DNA of 64,000 nucleotides from Fasciolopsis buskii (GCA_008360955.1 LUCM01001884.1:103232-167231); one strand, 5' to 3'. Positions 20,295 to 37,150 are shown, counted from the stretch's first letter. Notes: generated by a model from the letters alone, not told the origin. Translations and numbers: made by a program.

Positions 20295-22789
20295 AACCGT
20301 CAAATACAGTCGTTCGGCAGAGGGTTAATTCATACTCTTTAAACTTCCCTTAAGAAGCTGAATCTATGGTAACCAGCGGGTTAACAAAGATAGACCAAGT
20401 AAAGGCAGTCGAGTTTTCGATTAGAAGGAAATTGTGCTGGAAGGTGAATGAACGAATTGTGTTACTCAGACCTGGCGGCAAAAGGATAATCTGATGGGAA
20501 CACATTCAATTTATCGAAAGGAGGTGGTCAACTGTTGGAAATCCATATTCATTGTAGGCTTTATCAATTTGTTCACTTGCTCTTTGGTATAAGACCAACT
20601 ACTGTCACCTTTTTTAAATCGTGCACACCATGTTGACGGAATCTGAATAGGCCGCTGTCCACCTAGACAAAATCGTTTTCATAGGCTAGATCCGGTCTAG
20701 TGGTCCCAAATTCTGAAAATGATGACAATTTGCATTCAAGATTACGCGACTTTCCAATGCGTTGGAATAAATACCCTCTGCGAAATATGTCAACGGTATC
20801 ATTGAAAAGGACGGTCATTGCCTTGATCTATCAAACATCAAAACCATCAATTAGATGTCCCCACCAGGAAGAATGATCTTTTCTGATCCACCGAAACTAC
20901 TATGGTTCATTCCTGTAAGAAATGCGTCAGCCTAATCCCCCGATGGATGAAAAAAAATGCAAGTGGAATTGGTCTGCCGATTGCTAATGTGCATTTGAAC
21001 AGGTGAAATAAATACTGAATTCGCACTGGTTCCATGAATATGTCAGCCATGTTGTAACAGCTGCGCCCACCTGCAGAATGGGCACGGTTATTGCAGATAT
21101 GTCCTCCGATGGACCGGAAGACGCTATTTCTCATGCGTCATGACTACGGATGTCGTCAGAGCGCAATTACGGGCAGACTGAGTAGGAGGAGGTTCGCAAC
21201 AAAGTAATTTCACAAACTAGTTTATGATCACCGTTCCACTCTTCTCGCGGTGCACATGCCTTTGTCTGTCGCTTTCAAATCAAATAATACCATTCTGATG
21301 TATTCAGTCAACCGCTTACACCGGTGCACAACAGTGCTACTCCGACATGGTGTCAATATTTGTCGCCACTCACCCGTCAACACTGGTCAGGGAAATGTAC
21401 TCAAACGTCTCATGAACACTTAGAAGACAATCGTCATGCATGTCACTAATTAATTCGAGGTTAATGAATTGTTTTTCGACACAGTTCGTGCACTATCGGT
21501 CTCCAGAGGAAATGCGCCACGAGACTCAACAGGATAAGTTACTGGACAACATTTTTCAGTACCATCCCAATCACCGGTGTCCAGATTTTCAGGAGACAAA
21601 CGACTGTTCCGCCGACAATATTATTCCCTGTCGACGAACGGTGAATATATTCTATTCCCCAATTTTTTATTTTCCAGGAAGTGTTAGGGAAAGGAGATTT
21701 TCGATAATTTTACACTGGTGGTGCGGAAATTAACTTCATGGGAGCTATTTCTCTCGGTTACAAATAATGACCTGGAATAGGCATACAAGTGAAACACCTC
21801 GTTCGTATTTGTACTTAATGTCTACTGTTATTAAAGGCGGAGACGAAGACTGCACAGAACAAGTCGATGGGTACAACTCTGCTTTCTTGTAGTAAATAGC
21901 CGGGAATTTTCATCATAAAATGAACAGCATCACACGGACAGTTCACATCAGTCGCGTCTGTTTAATTCTGCAAAGAGCCGGGAATTAGTTAGGTGCGACA
22001 AGCATTGTATTACTGGCAATTCATTGGTCAAATAGAACAACTCCTAGAGACGTTTGAAATGGCGCTTCAGAAGTCAAGACGATAGGGAATTAAGGAGGTT
22101 CTCAAAAAAATCTGTACACTATTGTGTACTATAGAATCTGAACTCTTCATCACCTTCACAGATATTCATGTGTAGAAAACTGCCGAGTTCTGTTGAATCA
22201 GTTCGCATAGCGCCATCCGAGGGAAAATAAAGGAGATGAATCCTCCTCTTGCCAGAAAGAAAACAAACCAGTGGACGTCGCTGTCCCAGCCAGCAATGTT
22301 TTCACTTGGGTCAGAAGGTCCTGCAGAAGAACTGCCGAAATGATCTGAAGTCGCGGGCTTTTGGAAATATTCACCAGGGGTATGGTAAAACTGTCAAAGA
22401 CTCTATGGTCGGATCTATTATTTGGTTGAGAAGTTTATATCAGCCGAGACAGAGAGATTGTATGAAGATGCTAAACACCTTCAACGCTGCTGTTAGAATC
22501 GTTGTTGTCTTTTCAGGAGCAAGAAAACTCAGCATCGTCGTCGGAAGAGACACCTCGCTCACTCACGTAAACAAGCCAAAACATAAGGAAACCAAGTGTG
22601 CCGTCCACGGTCAATTCTCACTTGAACTCCTATGTCAGATTATTTGACTAAAATAAAGTGCTTCAGCTTCAGTTTGCACAACCAGTAACTTTGCGCGAAA
22701 GTGTTCTGCTCAAAATGAAAATGTATGAGGAATAGTGAAAAGTCGATTACGAAAGAGCAATTTGAAGAACTGTAAAAAATACGATTTCG

Positions 22790-23440
22790 AATGGAAGAAG
22801 GCCACTGATCTATACAACCTATTGTCTCCACCCGTCGCTCGCTTGGGGGGATGTCTCGGTGGTCCCACTTTGGTAATCTAACTGCATCCACACAAGCCAG
22901 TCCACTGGTTAAAGTTTTAATATTTTCTTGTTGTATCACCCACTGACCACCTCGATCCATCTTCCAACAACTGCCTGTCTCACAGAACAACACACGAGGC
23001 AGTCGTTCTGTGGGTATGCGCAAACCATGTCCGAACCAGCTCAACCTATTTTGATTCAGTGCCTGTTCTAAAGACTCCACTCTAGGACCCAGTATCTTGT
23101 GCCTAATCTTCGATCTATTCAAATATCTTCCCATACCCTGCCAGCACCAGGAAGACAGCGGTGTTAAAACGCCGAAAGTCATCTCCCATCTGCTCTTAAT
23201 GGCCAAGTTTCTGAGTCTCAGAGCAGCACCGACATCACCGCAGCGGTATAGAACTGACCTTTGATCGATAACCCAGTGTCACGCCGGCGCCAAAGATGCC
23301 TCGAAGTTAGTGAATCCCACTCTAGCCTTCTGTTTTTTCCAAGGCATTTAATCCGATACACGACCGCTAGGTGAGATACAGCTACCCAAATCTGGCGGTT
23401 CAGCATCTCCCCGAGAAAAAGTCATCAACAAGGTGCATGT
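22790..23440 (-). mobile_element. LINE reverse-transcriptase C-terminal relic
   Basis: Reading the minus strand, fragments in two frames spell the usual end of a fluke non-LTR retrotransposon polyprotein. The first is HLWRRRDTGLSIKGQFYTAA with VMSVLL, then SETWPLRADG after a stop. Next comes RSKIRHKILGPRVESLEQ, then NQNRLSWFGHGLRIPTERLP, MDRGGQWV and TSGLACVDAVRLPKWD. The family norm is 'RRRDIRLSIKGRVYxAAVRSVLLYGSETWPLR... RLRWLGHVLRMPxxRLPR... LPGWGPRD'. An in-frame TGA where the family has Tyr-Gly, and at least two frame changes, make it a dead fragment. Only the 3' end is present, as expected from 5' truncation. Confidence 0.75.
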
Positions 23441-24997
23441 CATCATTCGATAAACCCAGGGGCAAGCGTTTTGCCAACGTTAGCCAACGACAGGCCCACG
23501 AATTCCATCTAACAATGCTATCACAAGCCATGTGTCCATGACCTAAGTGTATCACCAGACGTCATTTTTCGATTAACCAACGACAGATAACAAACCGCGT
23601 ACCTCTGCTACCAGCCCGCCACCCAATCAGTCATCGTATAGTTGTTACCCGATTCAGTCATTTGCAATCGTCCGCTGCACCGGGCAATCAGTAACATTGA
23701 CCTATAAATTTGTTTTACTTTTCATGTTATATATGACCCTGATTTCTAACTGAATTCGAATACAGTTTCTGTAACCGTTCATGATTAATTTTCATTGGGA
23801 ATCAGACGATCACGGGAATACGAATCGGAAATAATCCGGAACTTCGCATACTGCACCAACAAAATAAATAAGGTTTTATGGTTCGTTTCCCATCTGGCTG
23901 ATCTATTTTAGCACTAGGAGATGGCAATTGTTACCAGACGGTTTCTTTTTAAATTTGTTCTTTTGCGAAATAGATAGGCGCCTGAAACCTACTAAAATTT
24001 TAGCAACGTGAGGTTATTATAACATCCGATTTTCGAGTTGGCTAAACCCCGTGCTATAAATGTGACAAATTCAATCTTTCTCTTCTGACATAAAAGCCGT
24101 ACTGCTGATCAAAGCATAGGCGAAATTTGCAATTTCGAATGCTGAATAATTGGAATATCGTCTGGACGCCATTCACTTCGGCGTTAATTTCACTAAAGTC
24201 ATCATTTCTCTTCGTTGTCCGTAGTAGGCGTCGGCAGGCTGCTGTGATCTCTGAATTGTTGGTACTGTCTAGGCAGTTGATTTCCAGATTGACGCAAGAA
24301 ACTGTCTTTGATCAAGCAAAAGGATTTAACCGACTTAACTTATCCCGGGCGTGCCTTACGACTTGAGCCTGGTATAAGAAAGATGTTCCCACTCAGGTAT
24401 TCTAGTCTCCGAAATGACTGTCATCATAAATGAAATTTTAAAGTCCGGTCATTCGACAATGTTACCATAGAACTGTAAATCCGACCCCGGATGCTTATCG
24501 AAATGACCTTATTAGTGTGCAGCAGGTATAACCTACTGCCATAGGGAGAAAGTACCTCCATGATATTGGCAATCTAATAAGAATAACTGTTATACTGGAA
24601 GTGAAGAAACGCCGGATGAGCAACGATGCAGTTTTGCATACCTTCTTTCAACACCTGGCAACATCGATATGCGAGAACAATATCGCCCGTAAAAATAAAG
24701 GTCAGATTTGCGACTTATTCCCGCGTTGTTTCTTTCACTATTTAAACTGTTTTGCAGGAATCATTCACCTTCTTTCTACCATACTTTATCTGCAAATATC
24801 GAGTGTAATCAAAGATCCCGAATCAAAAGTGACCAATTGTTGAGGCATAGCTCCTGAGTTAGATCTTACTAAAATTTCGGGAAACAATATGGGCATTTTT
24901 GGTCACTGCAATTTAGTAAAACTGTTTTTTATTCATTCTTTTTAAACTCTCACATCTGATCACTGCTGGATGTGTACACTTTGCTTGTTCGTTGCAG

Positions 24998-25170
24998 GGG
25001 GTCGTGAAAGCCTATTACGTGCGTTTTCTCCTCCGTCTTATCCCACGAGAACGAGTTGGCTTTGATTTGTCTCGGAAAAAGGATCAACAATTATTTAAAG
25101 AAATGTGTTACGAAGTGGAAATGTTGCGCGGAGGTCGTGACAAAGAAGTCAGCTTTCATGATGTGCTCAT
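24998..25170 (+). CDS. NALCN: NALCN-like channel, window exon 7: cytoplasmic C-terminal domain
   Basis: The product has YYVRFLLRLIPRERVGFDL, then LFKEMCYEVEMLRGGRDKEV and SFHDVL. Human NALCN has FRVKFLLRLLRGRLEVDL, LFKHMCYEMERLHNGGD and TFHDVL. This is the EF-hand-like module after S6. The acceptor is GTTGCAG at 24997 and the donor GTAAGT at 25171; the exon leaves in phase 2 with AT, completed to ATG (Met) by the next exon. The fluke protein has one or two extra residues in the GGRDKEV loop. Confidence 0.95.
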
Positions 25171-27588
<2,418 letters not shown>

Positions 27589-29599
27589 TGATGATTTAGC
27601 GAATTACACCCACGGTGGATTAACTCCTCACCTGATGTCAAGGCACTAACGGAGAGCACATATTCTTTAGGTTTTTTCTGAGCTTTACGATTATCGAGAA
27701 GTGACGTCATTTTGTGTAGGCTGCATGAAACTTTGATTATGTCAAAAACCTCACTTGGTTTGTGTTTGAAAGTACATGCACACACGCGTACACGAACAAT
27801 CCCGTTAAAATCGCCCACATTTGACCAAGCAATGCCCATTATAGTGCCCGGACTGTTTGGTATCTTATCTGACGAAGTGGCAGTAACTTACCAGAAACCG
27901 AATGAAATTTTGTGATCACGGATAGATTTGAAGTATCTGTGACCTTGGAACAATTCACACGTTCTCAGGACCCTGGATACACTTCAGTTTCACGTCACAG
28001 TGCATACATCCACTCCCAACCCATCCAACCCGGCCGCTGTCATAGTCTCCAAAGTCAGGGTGAACGATGGCGTTTTTATTTGGGGGTCTCGCCGCCAACG
28101 TTTCTTTCTCCATTCGTCTCTCGCTCTTCCTATGAGTGACCCCAGGGAGTCATGAAGTCATTACATCTATCAGGATTCTGTCGTTGGTGGACAAACGGGG
28201 ACATAAAACACCAACAACAACAACACAGCTCCAGTTCTGTGTTGCTCCAGCCAGAACTGAGAGACGAAAGTCATAGTCAGACCGAATTGTTTGCGTCACA
28301 AACAGAACACACATGGAAGCACAGAAACTAATACTTTCACAGCTCGACCTCCCAAGTGAGTTACATTCCAACAGCGTATGTGTGTGTGTGTGTATTTAAT
28401 CTCAGTGCCACAGCTAGGCCTTCCCATGGGAGACAGATCAAGGGGGCGGGTCGGTACCCAGAGCTAACGACTGATCACAGCTTGTCATCCAGTAACACTA
28501 TTAAGTGAATCCGCGCAGCGCAGCCTGCAATGTGGCTATGTACCGCATTCGGGTTTTTGGTGTCTCAGATCCTGTCCCCCGTGGTATGCTCGCACGCACA
28601 CGAATGCACACTGCCTATGTGGACGCAGATAACTTGTCATACCTCCGTCTACCCATGCATAAACAAACACACAGACAGGAGCTCATCGCAATGGTCTGTC
28701 AGTGGGAGAATCAATTCGTATTACCGACGGTTCTCTAGCTTCGCTCGTTGAAGCAAATAGTGTCTTTGCATGACCGCACTGATTTGCTCGGTTGACAACG
28801 TCTCGTGTGCAGTTGAGTTCACTGACTGCCTTTTTTCTCCACATCTCTATCCGTTCGTGTTTACGACCTGCTAATACCTCTTGGCCGAGAGGACTGAGGT
28901 TGGCGACCGAGAGAAAAATGCGCGTTGCAGGTGGACGAAATTCGACCGGACCTGATCGGAATAGAAAAAGTCAGCCTGAAATGAGATCGAATAACTTTAT
29001 TGTTTGGATTTCTTCTTTGTTCTTTGTTTCACCCAAATATCCGCACCAGACAAGAGAACTAATACGAAGTAATACTTAGAAAGTTAGCTGAAAACAGTTT
29101 TTACAATTGCAGGCTGTCCAGTCTCTTAAGACCCTCCTGAAGTGGAACGGGAATCGAAATCGTACAAAAGAATAAGAAATGGGTTTATGCTGATCATCAT
29201 GGAAAAGATCGTTGAACTGACGATAAGCGTGCTCCAAATCACGATAACTTACGCATCTCAAATGTTAGGCAATCGAATGAGACCAATGTGCTAAAGTTAA
29301 GTACGAAACTGACAGACGCCGCAGATTTAATCCATTCAAGTTTCAGCAGTGCATACGATTTCTGAAGGTTCAGATTTAATATGGCTGTGTTTTGCTCAGA
29401 GCTTTCCATTAGTATAAGACAACTCGAATCTTGCTCTTTGTAGATCTTGGGAGATCCGCAACACTTTAAGACTATCAATCTAGTGAATATTAGACGACAA
29501 CGTACTCGATTCCTAATGCAGGTGTCTAACGTTTCAGTATACTATATCAGTGTCATGAAGCACGGCTTTATGGTATTCCTGGTTGTTCTTCATGAACGC

Positions 29600-29895
29600 G
29601 GGTGAGTTCGATTACGAGAATTTTACACTAGATCAACATGGAATGTTTGATAAATCAATTTCATGAAATAATTCGCCATGTGATATCAGCGCTCAACTCA
29701 CCATTAAAACCATGGAAGCACTGTACAGCTGTTTCATCCTTGTTAGGAATCATCAGCAGTACATATCCGCCGCATCCGAACTGAGACGTGAACCTGGGAC
29801 AAGCGATTCTGATTCGAACGCCATTACGCTACCGGATGGATTCTGAACGGTTTGTTGAACTTAACCACATGACGTCCCACCTATCCATCACTGGC
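29600..29895 (-). repeat. SINE-like repeat, family 2 (tRNA-related), minus strand
   Basis: On the minus strand a tRNA-like segment (GGTAGCGTAATGGCGTTCG..., with GGTTCACGTC as a possible B box) is followed by a body reading CCTAACAAGGATGAAACAGC and a tail ending GAATTATTTCATGAAAT. The same body recurs in both orientations at 36.99-37.42 kb with about 85-90% similarity by eye. A retroposed element related to a LINE 3' end is the likeliest origin. Confidence 0.65.
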
Positions 29896-30202
29896 CTCGA
29901 GCCGCTAACGCAAAGCAATCGACCCCTGCTGACAGATGACTTTTCTGCAAGTAGCTTAAGTACGAAGAATGCTTTGGACATGACTTACAGGGCTTGGCTG
30001 CTTGGTATGTGTTAGTAGTCGGAGATTGAATTTTTGCATGAAATAGTACATATAAATCAGTTTCATCAGTGTTGTTAACATTCAACAAAATTAAAACTCG
30101 GTGACGCCTTCGGTCATCGATGCGAAATGACTTATTTCTAAGGCGAATTGGGACTATAAGTTGATCATCGGGAAGTATTTAAATTGTTGTGCATTCTTCT
30201 AG

Positions 30203-30353
30203 ATGTACCATCATGTATCAACCATTCACACAAGATACGGAGCATGATCTGTTTGGACGAAACCAAATTGAAACCGAATCGATGAACGTCGCAAATGTGA
30301 CGCAAATATTCAGCGATAAGCAACCGTTGAATTTCGTGGTCGCTCTCGATCCC
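30203..30353 (+). other. Exon-like open segment inside the NALCN intron
   Basis: This lies within a 120-codon open frame (30189-30551). It is bounded by an acceptor-like GCATTCTTCTAG (ending 30202) and a consensus donor GTAAGA (30354). Between them are 151 nt that would enter in phase 2 and leave in phase 0, exactly like window exon 8. The product (FTQDTEHDLFGRNQIETESM, then QIFSDKQPLNFVVALDP) has no similarity to exon 8 or to any domain I know. It could be an alternative exon, an exon of nested origin, or chance. No homology supports it. Confidence 0.2.
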
Positions 30354-33300
30354 GTAAGAAAAGCGCGCGTTATCAAATTCGAACTCCCAAAATGGTCTTC
30401 GGCTTATGTTCTCAGAAGCCTCTGGTTCGGTCGTTACATATTCCTTGGCCTAGGGTTGAAAAAATTGTCACACAGTCAGTCACATATTGTAAACATAGTT
30501 AGCCAACCCGTTGATGACCGGGGTTTGACTGTGGCAACTTCTTACCCCTGATTATTGTTATCTACGTCTAATTGTGTGGTCTGTCCTCTGATGCGCCCTG
30601 TATGATCCATGACAAGAATTTGCCCTACCTCTGAGGTGATAGAGCAAGTACCCACCTTGACAAGTGTAAACAGTCCTATGATCAAGAAACGCATCAGCCT
30701 TTGTCGTGTGATACTGAACCACGTTTATAGGGTACACTTTTGATCATATTTTCCACAATACACATTTCAAAGTTATACCATTCAGAGCGGATAACTGATG
30801 CCAGTTTCTGTGCTTAGTGGGAGATCCCGCTGTTGACAATACAACCAAATTAGAATATCGATTAATTGACGAACGAACTACAACCGAGCATGTCGTCAGT
30901 TCTGCTCATAGTGCGACTCTCAGTCATCGTGTGATCGCATTCACGGACTTTGTTTGTTTGTGTCCAATATTATAAACTGACCGCGCGTATATTTCATCGT
31001 CACAGCTGACAAACCGCACTATCGGTTGAAATGTGGCCGCTCATTTCTGCCTCCGTCTTATTGTGAGCCCACGCACTCAAGATCCTTTCAAGCGTGAGAA
31101 AACCTTTCTTTATCCTGTCAGAAGTCGCGCATACCTAGAAAAAATAATAATTGCTTTCGAATCATTGAATACGTCAATAGGCGTTGAACGCTGTGCGTGG
31201 CCTGTTTGGGCTTTCTTAGGTGAGGAGGAAGAATGGACATCAATAGATCGTAAGCAGGACTTCCTAACTATTTTGCCTCCGAACCTTTCAATTTTTGTGA
31301 CTTCCTGGTTTTGAGATACATAACTACCTGATTGTTTCAATGTGTTAAGTGTGTGATGTGTGTGCCCTAAATACCGGCATTCATTGGCGGAGTGGCAAAC
31401 ATCAGGGACGAAACTAGCTTCTAGTGTCAGAGAAGTGTTTGTACCCACCTTACTGTTACCGAAGATGACTCCAGATAAGAGCTTTTTAAATGCAATGTGA
31501 AGATCAAACTAGACAGGCGTTTGCAAAAGTTACACTGTCAGTCCGTAAATAAGTTCATTAAAATCTTCTGCTACTTGTGGTATTGGTATCCCTTGCTCTT
31601 TTTGACAAACTGTACACAGCAGAAGCATGAGGTCCAACTGACTGAAAGTTGTGCGTAATGCTTCTGCAAACTGATCACAGTCAGAAGTGTCAGAGAACTA
31701 ATTTAATTCACCAGATTGTGCATAAAATTTGCTTTATTTCTGATTTTGGACAAAAATAAACAGAATTACCAACCACCAGTGAAAACGGACGAAGTAAATG
31801 GAGCGGGCAGGTGGTAGCTACCCGAACGTTATTGTTTTTGAAATGTGCTCCTCCGATCCTCGATAATAGTTTTGTTGCCTATATATATATATGCCAACAA
31901 GAGGATGATTATGTTGACGACTCAACGGGAGAGTACCCATGTTGCTTTCACGGAACAAATACGAATGTGGTCGACAACCAACTAGTCAGTTATGGAGACA
32001 GGTACTGGTGAGATCAGTGTATTCAAATCGCGAATATCACAAACGGTCAGAACTCTAGAAGTTAAATGACCAGAATATTTTCAGTGTTCCAGCTGATTTT
32101 TATCTGAACTGAACACTTTTCCCGGCCATTAGGACAATCTGAATAATATCCAGGACATTACATTTTGTCCGCTTCTTCGCAAACACCTATGTATGCGTGC
32201 ATCACGTGATCTTTCATAGCTAGTGTTTGCCCCTCGTGAGTCATTCACATGGACGCACGGTCTCCAAAGAGAAATCGTTAACCGTTCATAAGTGCAAATG
32301 GCAGACATATATATGTGAAATACTCATCTGGTTAAGTTTCAACTCCTCAGATCTATCAATCAACCTGGCTTTTATTCGCTTGTATTGACTGTGGACAAAG
32401 GTGCTAATGCATGAGTTTGTCTCATATGCTCTACCTCTTGACCGTGACACTTGATTAGGCTGTTACCGTTGTATATTTTGTGTGGAAACATGTATACTTT
32501 CTACAAATACGATGAATTCCATTATGATCACAATGAAAAATTATGTGTGCTCACCCAGCTTGATACACACTGCACAGCCATCCGGATGAAATGGACGAAT
32601 CATAAAGACGTTTCAAATTCTGTTAATGGTAGACGAATGAAGAGTCATCGTGATCTGTACTGTATTTGCGATTCTTTAGTTCGATTAAAATCGTCCACGT
32701 GACTGGTGGCGGTTTGTTTGGAGCAAAAACTCAATTTACCTTATCGAGTTAGATATTTTAGGGGAAAGTACTGTCCGAAAATAGTTGATGGCATGGTAAG
32801 GTATCAGTGTATCATTCTGTCAGTGGTTCTCAGAAATATTTCACCAAATTTAAGGGGAAATAAACGGCGCCCGTGGTCCGTTATTGTTATCTTTGAATAA
32901 TTCTTCCCTATTAAAGGTCAAACACACCACGTGATAGCTGATTTCTGACCATAAGGACATAAACTGCTCATTGGTTTGCCGTGTAGAGAACTGATGGTAC
33001 ATCCCAAGGTTACCCTCTTTGCATCCGAGCGATTTTGTGAATTTTACACTCCATGAAGATACAAAACCGTGACAATTAGACAGTCATCATGGAATTACTT
33101 GTGTACCTGAACGAAAAACACCTTGGTGTCGGTGTTCATTCGTACGCAGTTGAGTTTCAGTCATTCTACACTGGTATTTCCCAAATAATTTAATAATGTA
33201 AAGATAGTTCGGATTTATGCTTAAACTACTAGGAGCCGCCACGTGGCAAGCTTACTGATATCTTGCCCACGCCTATTTGAAGCGAAATCCATTTTTAACG

Positions 33301-36300
33301 GCCACACATTTTTGAAAGTATTCTAGTCTGCATTGATAGGCTGTTGTACGTTCGCCAGATCTTTCAAAGCAGAAACATAATTTTACTGGGTCCTCATTGC
33401 ACTAGTGCGATGCAGTCAAATCTGATCTCATCAGCGGTCTGAGAGTGGTAACTTTCATGACTGTTCTCGTGTCGGTAAAGAGTAAAAATAAGCAGCTTTT
33501 CAAGGCCAGTATCCTGAATATCGCAAATGAATCATCTGGAAGGCTGAGACGCTAGCACGATTCAGAACGTTTTTCCTACCTCAAAACATATGGTGAATAA
33601 TGTTTCTATATATAATATATATTGACAGTTGGACTGGGCACTAGTAGTGCTAGAAATACAGAACACGAAATCTATTAGAGTAACATTCGCTCACCAGTGT
33701 AATTGACTTAGAGGCCATACCGAAAAAGGTCTGGAAGCCATATTTTACCTTGAAGCTCCTTCCTGACTGGAGTCTAGCTATTATTATACTTATGGGCAGC
33801 CTAGAGTCTATCAGCACCATTCAAGAACTCGGCTTGGGAATACTTACACCCGTTACGAAGCCCAAATTAGGCCTATTTGCACGTAAGAACCCAAAAACAA
33901 AATTTTAAGTTTGGAGTCACGGGCGTTGTTAGCTGGGCAGCAAAAGGATAATCGGTTACCTTATTTCTTTACGACAAATGTGTTATATTTCTGAAAGGAG
34001 ACCACGGTTAACCAAAGGTTGAAAAGTGGGATGCAACCATAGGCGGTATGCGACGGGAGACGAGGATATGGGGTACAAGTTCTGCAGAGGCAACGGATTC
34101 ATGGGTTGGCGGTCGTCATACAGGAAAAGTATTGCTGGGACACCGGCCATCAATAACTGAATCGATGCCTCCTTGCTTCGGCACACCATGATAAACTTTC
34201 CACGGCGAGGCCTCAGTTAGACGGTTTGGAACTCCCTAAGAGTTGAAAGCCTCGACAGGCCCACCAGTAGACTAGCCGACCAATCAATGGTCAGCAGATC
34301 AGACAACATGCATTAGGAGTGCAGCTTTGCATCTGGGGAATTATAATCACTCACCAGTAGATGTCGACAGACGGACGCAACTAATCGGGAAATATTTGGC
34401 AAAGGTCATCGAAACCAATGAGAAACAGACGGGCTCCGATAAACACTGCACAACTCTAAGAAGACGAGAAGCCGTGATTAAAAATAGGATCATGTACTGG
34501 CCTAAATTTGTTGATCTCGCTAGCGTTAGCTTGCTTGTTCGTGTAATGGTGCTTTAAACTCAATAATAACTGGCTACCCACAACTTGGTATCCGAATAGC
34601 ATTTTCACTTTTCCGAAGCCGGAAGCGTCCGATCCTATGATGTTCATTTCCAACAGCCAAGGTGTTCAGCAAGTGACCACCGCCGGTGGGAAAATTGCAG
34701 ACCGATGGAACTGAAGTAAGTGAAACTAATGGAAAGAAAATGACAGAGAAATAAAACTACGCAGAATGTGTACTTTGTAAACTAAGATAGTTGGAGAAAA
34801 TCTCAGTGCATTTTATATTAGGTAAGTGTTTTAAGGGTACACAACGGTTAGTGTGTATTTTTAAGTTGTGTGCGACATTCAAATGAGATCCGCAAATTAT
34901 CAATAGTTCGAGTTCGTTCTTGCTAATTGAATGAATATCATTTGATCAGGGGACAATAAAGTTCGAAATTGTATTTGGTTTATGCCGAAGATTTTTGGCA
35001 TTCCTGAAATATCCGGATGAACAAGAAAGCAGAAAATCTAGTCGATTATTTGAGGTGGTTTTATCTGTTCATTTCCGAACTTTGTCAATGTGAACAATAT
35101 TGTTTTTGTCCCAACTTGATGGTTAATGACCAGACGTGAGCTAATTTACTTTTGCTGAAATTTCACAATCTGACCACGTTCAACATATCTAATTCAGCCA
35201 CCTAAAGATATCATGAGGTTATTCTAATTTGAATCGTTGAGTATTGATCACATCTGCTAACTTTCACCTGATCATCTCAACATTTCATTTTCTGCTCAGA
35301 TTGTCAGTTATTTCCCAATTCATTGCGGATTCCTGAAATGGGATCACGTGATCACGGCGAATCAGTTGTGATAGCTGGTGGTGCTGTCACATTTACGGCA
35401 AATTATCTGTGATTTGCCTAGTATAACTATGTGCCAGTAGTTCTGTTAAAGTTGCTGTCAATTCCCTGCAATGCGATTCTGGCCAATGCAGTCCAAAGTT
35501 CTAACTTCGTGTACTAAGATTACGAGTAAACATTACGCGTATTCCAACACCGGCTCGAGGAGCAGGATGCAATTCAATATTTTGTTCGGATCCCAATTCT
35601 ATAGGCATTGGGGTAACATGCGTAGAAAGTTGATGCCACAATCCTAAATCAAACCATAGACGTTTCACATACCAGGACGGTCCCTTGCCAATTATCCCTC
35701 TCGAAAACGGCCCTTGGATGCGGTGGACGGCAATCTGCAGTCACCCGGCTCGTTACCACATCTAACCTAGTGAGAACTTGTGTGGTTCTGTGCCACTCCA
35801 AGTTTCAGGGTCCCAGTTACCGGTTCTCCTTTCCCTCGTGGAATTGAGCCTTAGTGGCTATGGGGCACACTTCGTCCACTGCAGTCGTGCGTGGAGTATG
35901 CTATAAATAAAAAGAAATACCGCTAGGGTGAACCCCAGTGTTGCTTTATCACCATTTCAACGAATCACAACAACTAAGTCTGTTTTAATCACTGAATTGG
36001 CCTTGTTGATTACTGTTCAATGTAGGCGAATAACATAGTTGTATAGGATTCGCAGGACAGTGTAAACTTATTAAAAGTTGTGTTGGAACAAAGGCCAAGG
36101 GACACTAAATGGTTGCTTACATAACTCGTACTCGAGGAAAACAGTTTAAGCTGTTTATTGATAGCGATATCTCACGATTAAGCAAGTGGTCGTTTGTTCG
36201 ACTTCCGCCAGCGGAAACAACTTCTGTATGCATACTGCATAACTGAGTTTATCAGTAAGGTAATCTAATTTTGATGGCATAAGGAAAACATTCCTTTGAA

Positions 36301-36989
36301 TTGGTGGTTTTGTTAAGTAACCATATGGCCGCGTTGCGCTTGTCGAGATGAACATACGGGCTTGGATTTCTCACTCTCTTCCAACTGAACGTAACTAACC
36401 AGATAAATATTTAGCAGATAACAAAGCAGTTAGTGATTCAAATGTATTTGTTTTCATTCCGATGCATAAGCTCTGAACAATCTAGCATGGGGGACCTAAC
36501 AGTGAGCATTATGTTTTCCGCACTTGGACTCACCAGGAACACAAAACTAGCCAAGTTTAAACTGAGTCCGAAATAGAGAACATGGTTCCCCATTCATTCC
36601 TATTGTCTCTTGCTTACTAGCTTCTCCTTACCGTTTAGAGTCATCTGACTGTCTGCTGGTAACTTCCGGTCGCTTTTAGCAACCACTAAATTTACGTTAA
36701 TTCAATAAAATTATGACGGTAGACAAAATTCACACCGGGTTACAAGGTCGCCTTACCAGACTTACCAGCTCACAGATGTCGTACTCATTTGTCGTATACA
36801 TTACATTATCCAAAAACTTGTGGTTATTCTGCTCTAGAACGGGATTTCTACGACTGTGTGGAGCTACCAGACGAATGGCTGAGACTCCCAAACAATAGCC
36901 AGTGTTCACTCAACCACAGAAAACCGGGTATTGTCCAACTCATTCGAATAAAGATATATAATACCCTATTATAAAATTATAACAGACAT

Positions 36990-37150
36990 TAACAGCTCCT
37001 AATCTGTTTTAGCAGTAGGAGATTCAATTTCTTCATGAAGTAAGTCACCATGCGTTATCATCGCTCAGCTCACCATTAAGAAACCATAGAAGCGCTACAG
37101 CTGTTTCATCTTTGTTAGGAATCATCAGCAGTGCATATCCACCGCGCCCG
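36990..37150 (-). repeat. SINE-like repeat family 2, left arm of an inverted pair
   Basis: The segment contains CAGCTGTTTCATC, GTTAGGAATCATCAGCAG and TGCATATCCACCG. It aligns with 29640-29775 in the same orientation, so it is on the minus strand. It is truncated before the tRNA-like head. With the plus-strand copy that follows it forms an imperfect palindrome. Confidence 0.65.

Larger units (their letters stand above)
16049..24997 (+). other. NALCN intron (8.9 kb)
   Basis: The intron runs from GTACCT to TTGCTTGTTCGTTGCAG at 24997. It holds a (TTTAA)n run (19670-19692), a (CA)n run (20259-20288) and a minus-strand LINE relic (22.8-23.4 kb), each listed separately. The longest other reading frame (22249-22647) has no recognised domain. 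Confidence 0.8.

Noticed and set aside
27865..27905. Hammerhead-like CTGACGA followed by CCAGAAA
   Set aside because: The first strand and a GAAA are present, but stem II is short and misplaced and there is no stem III. This is expected by chance in 64 kb.
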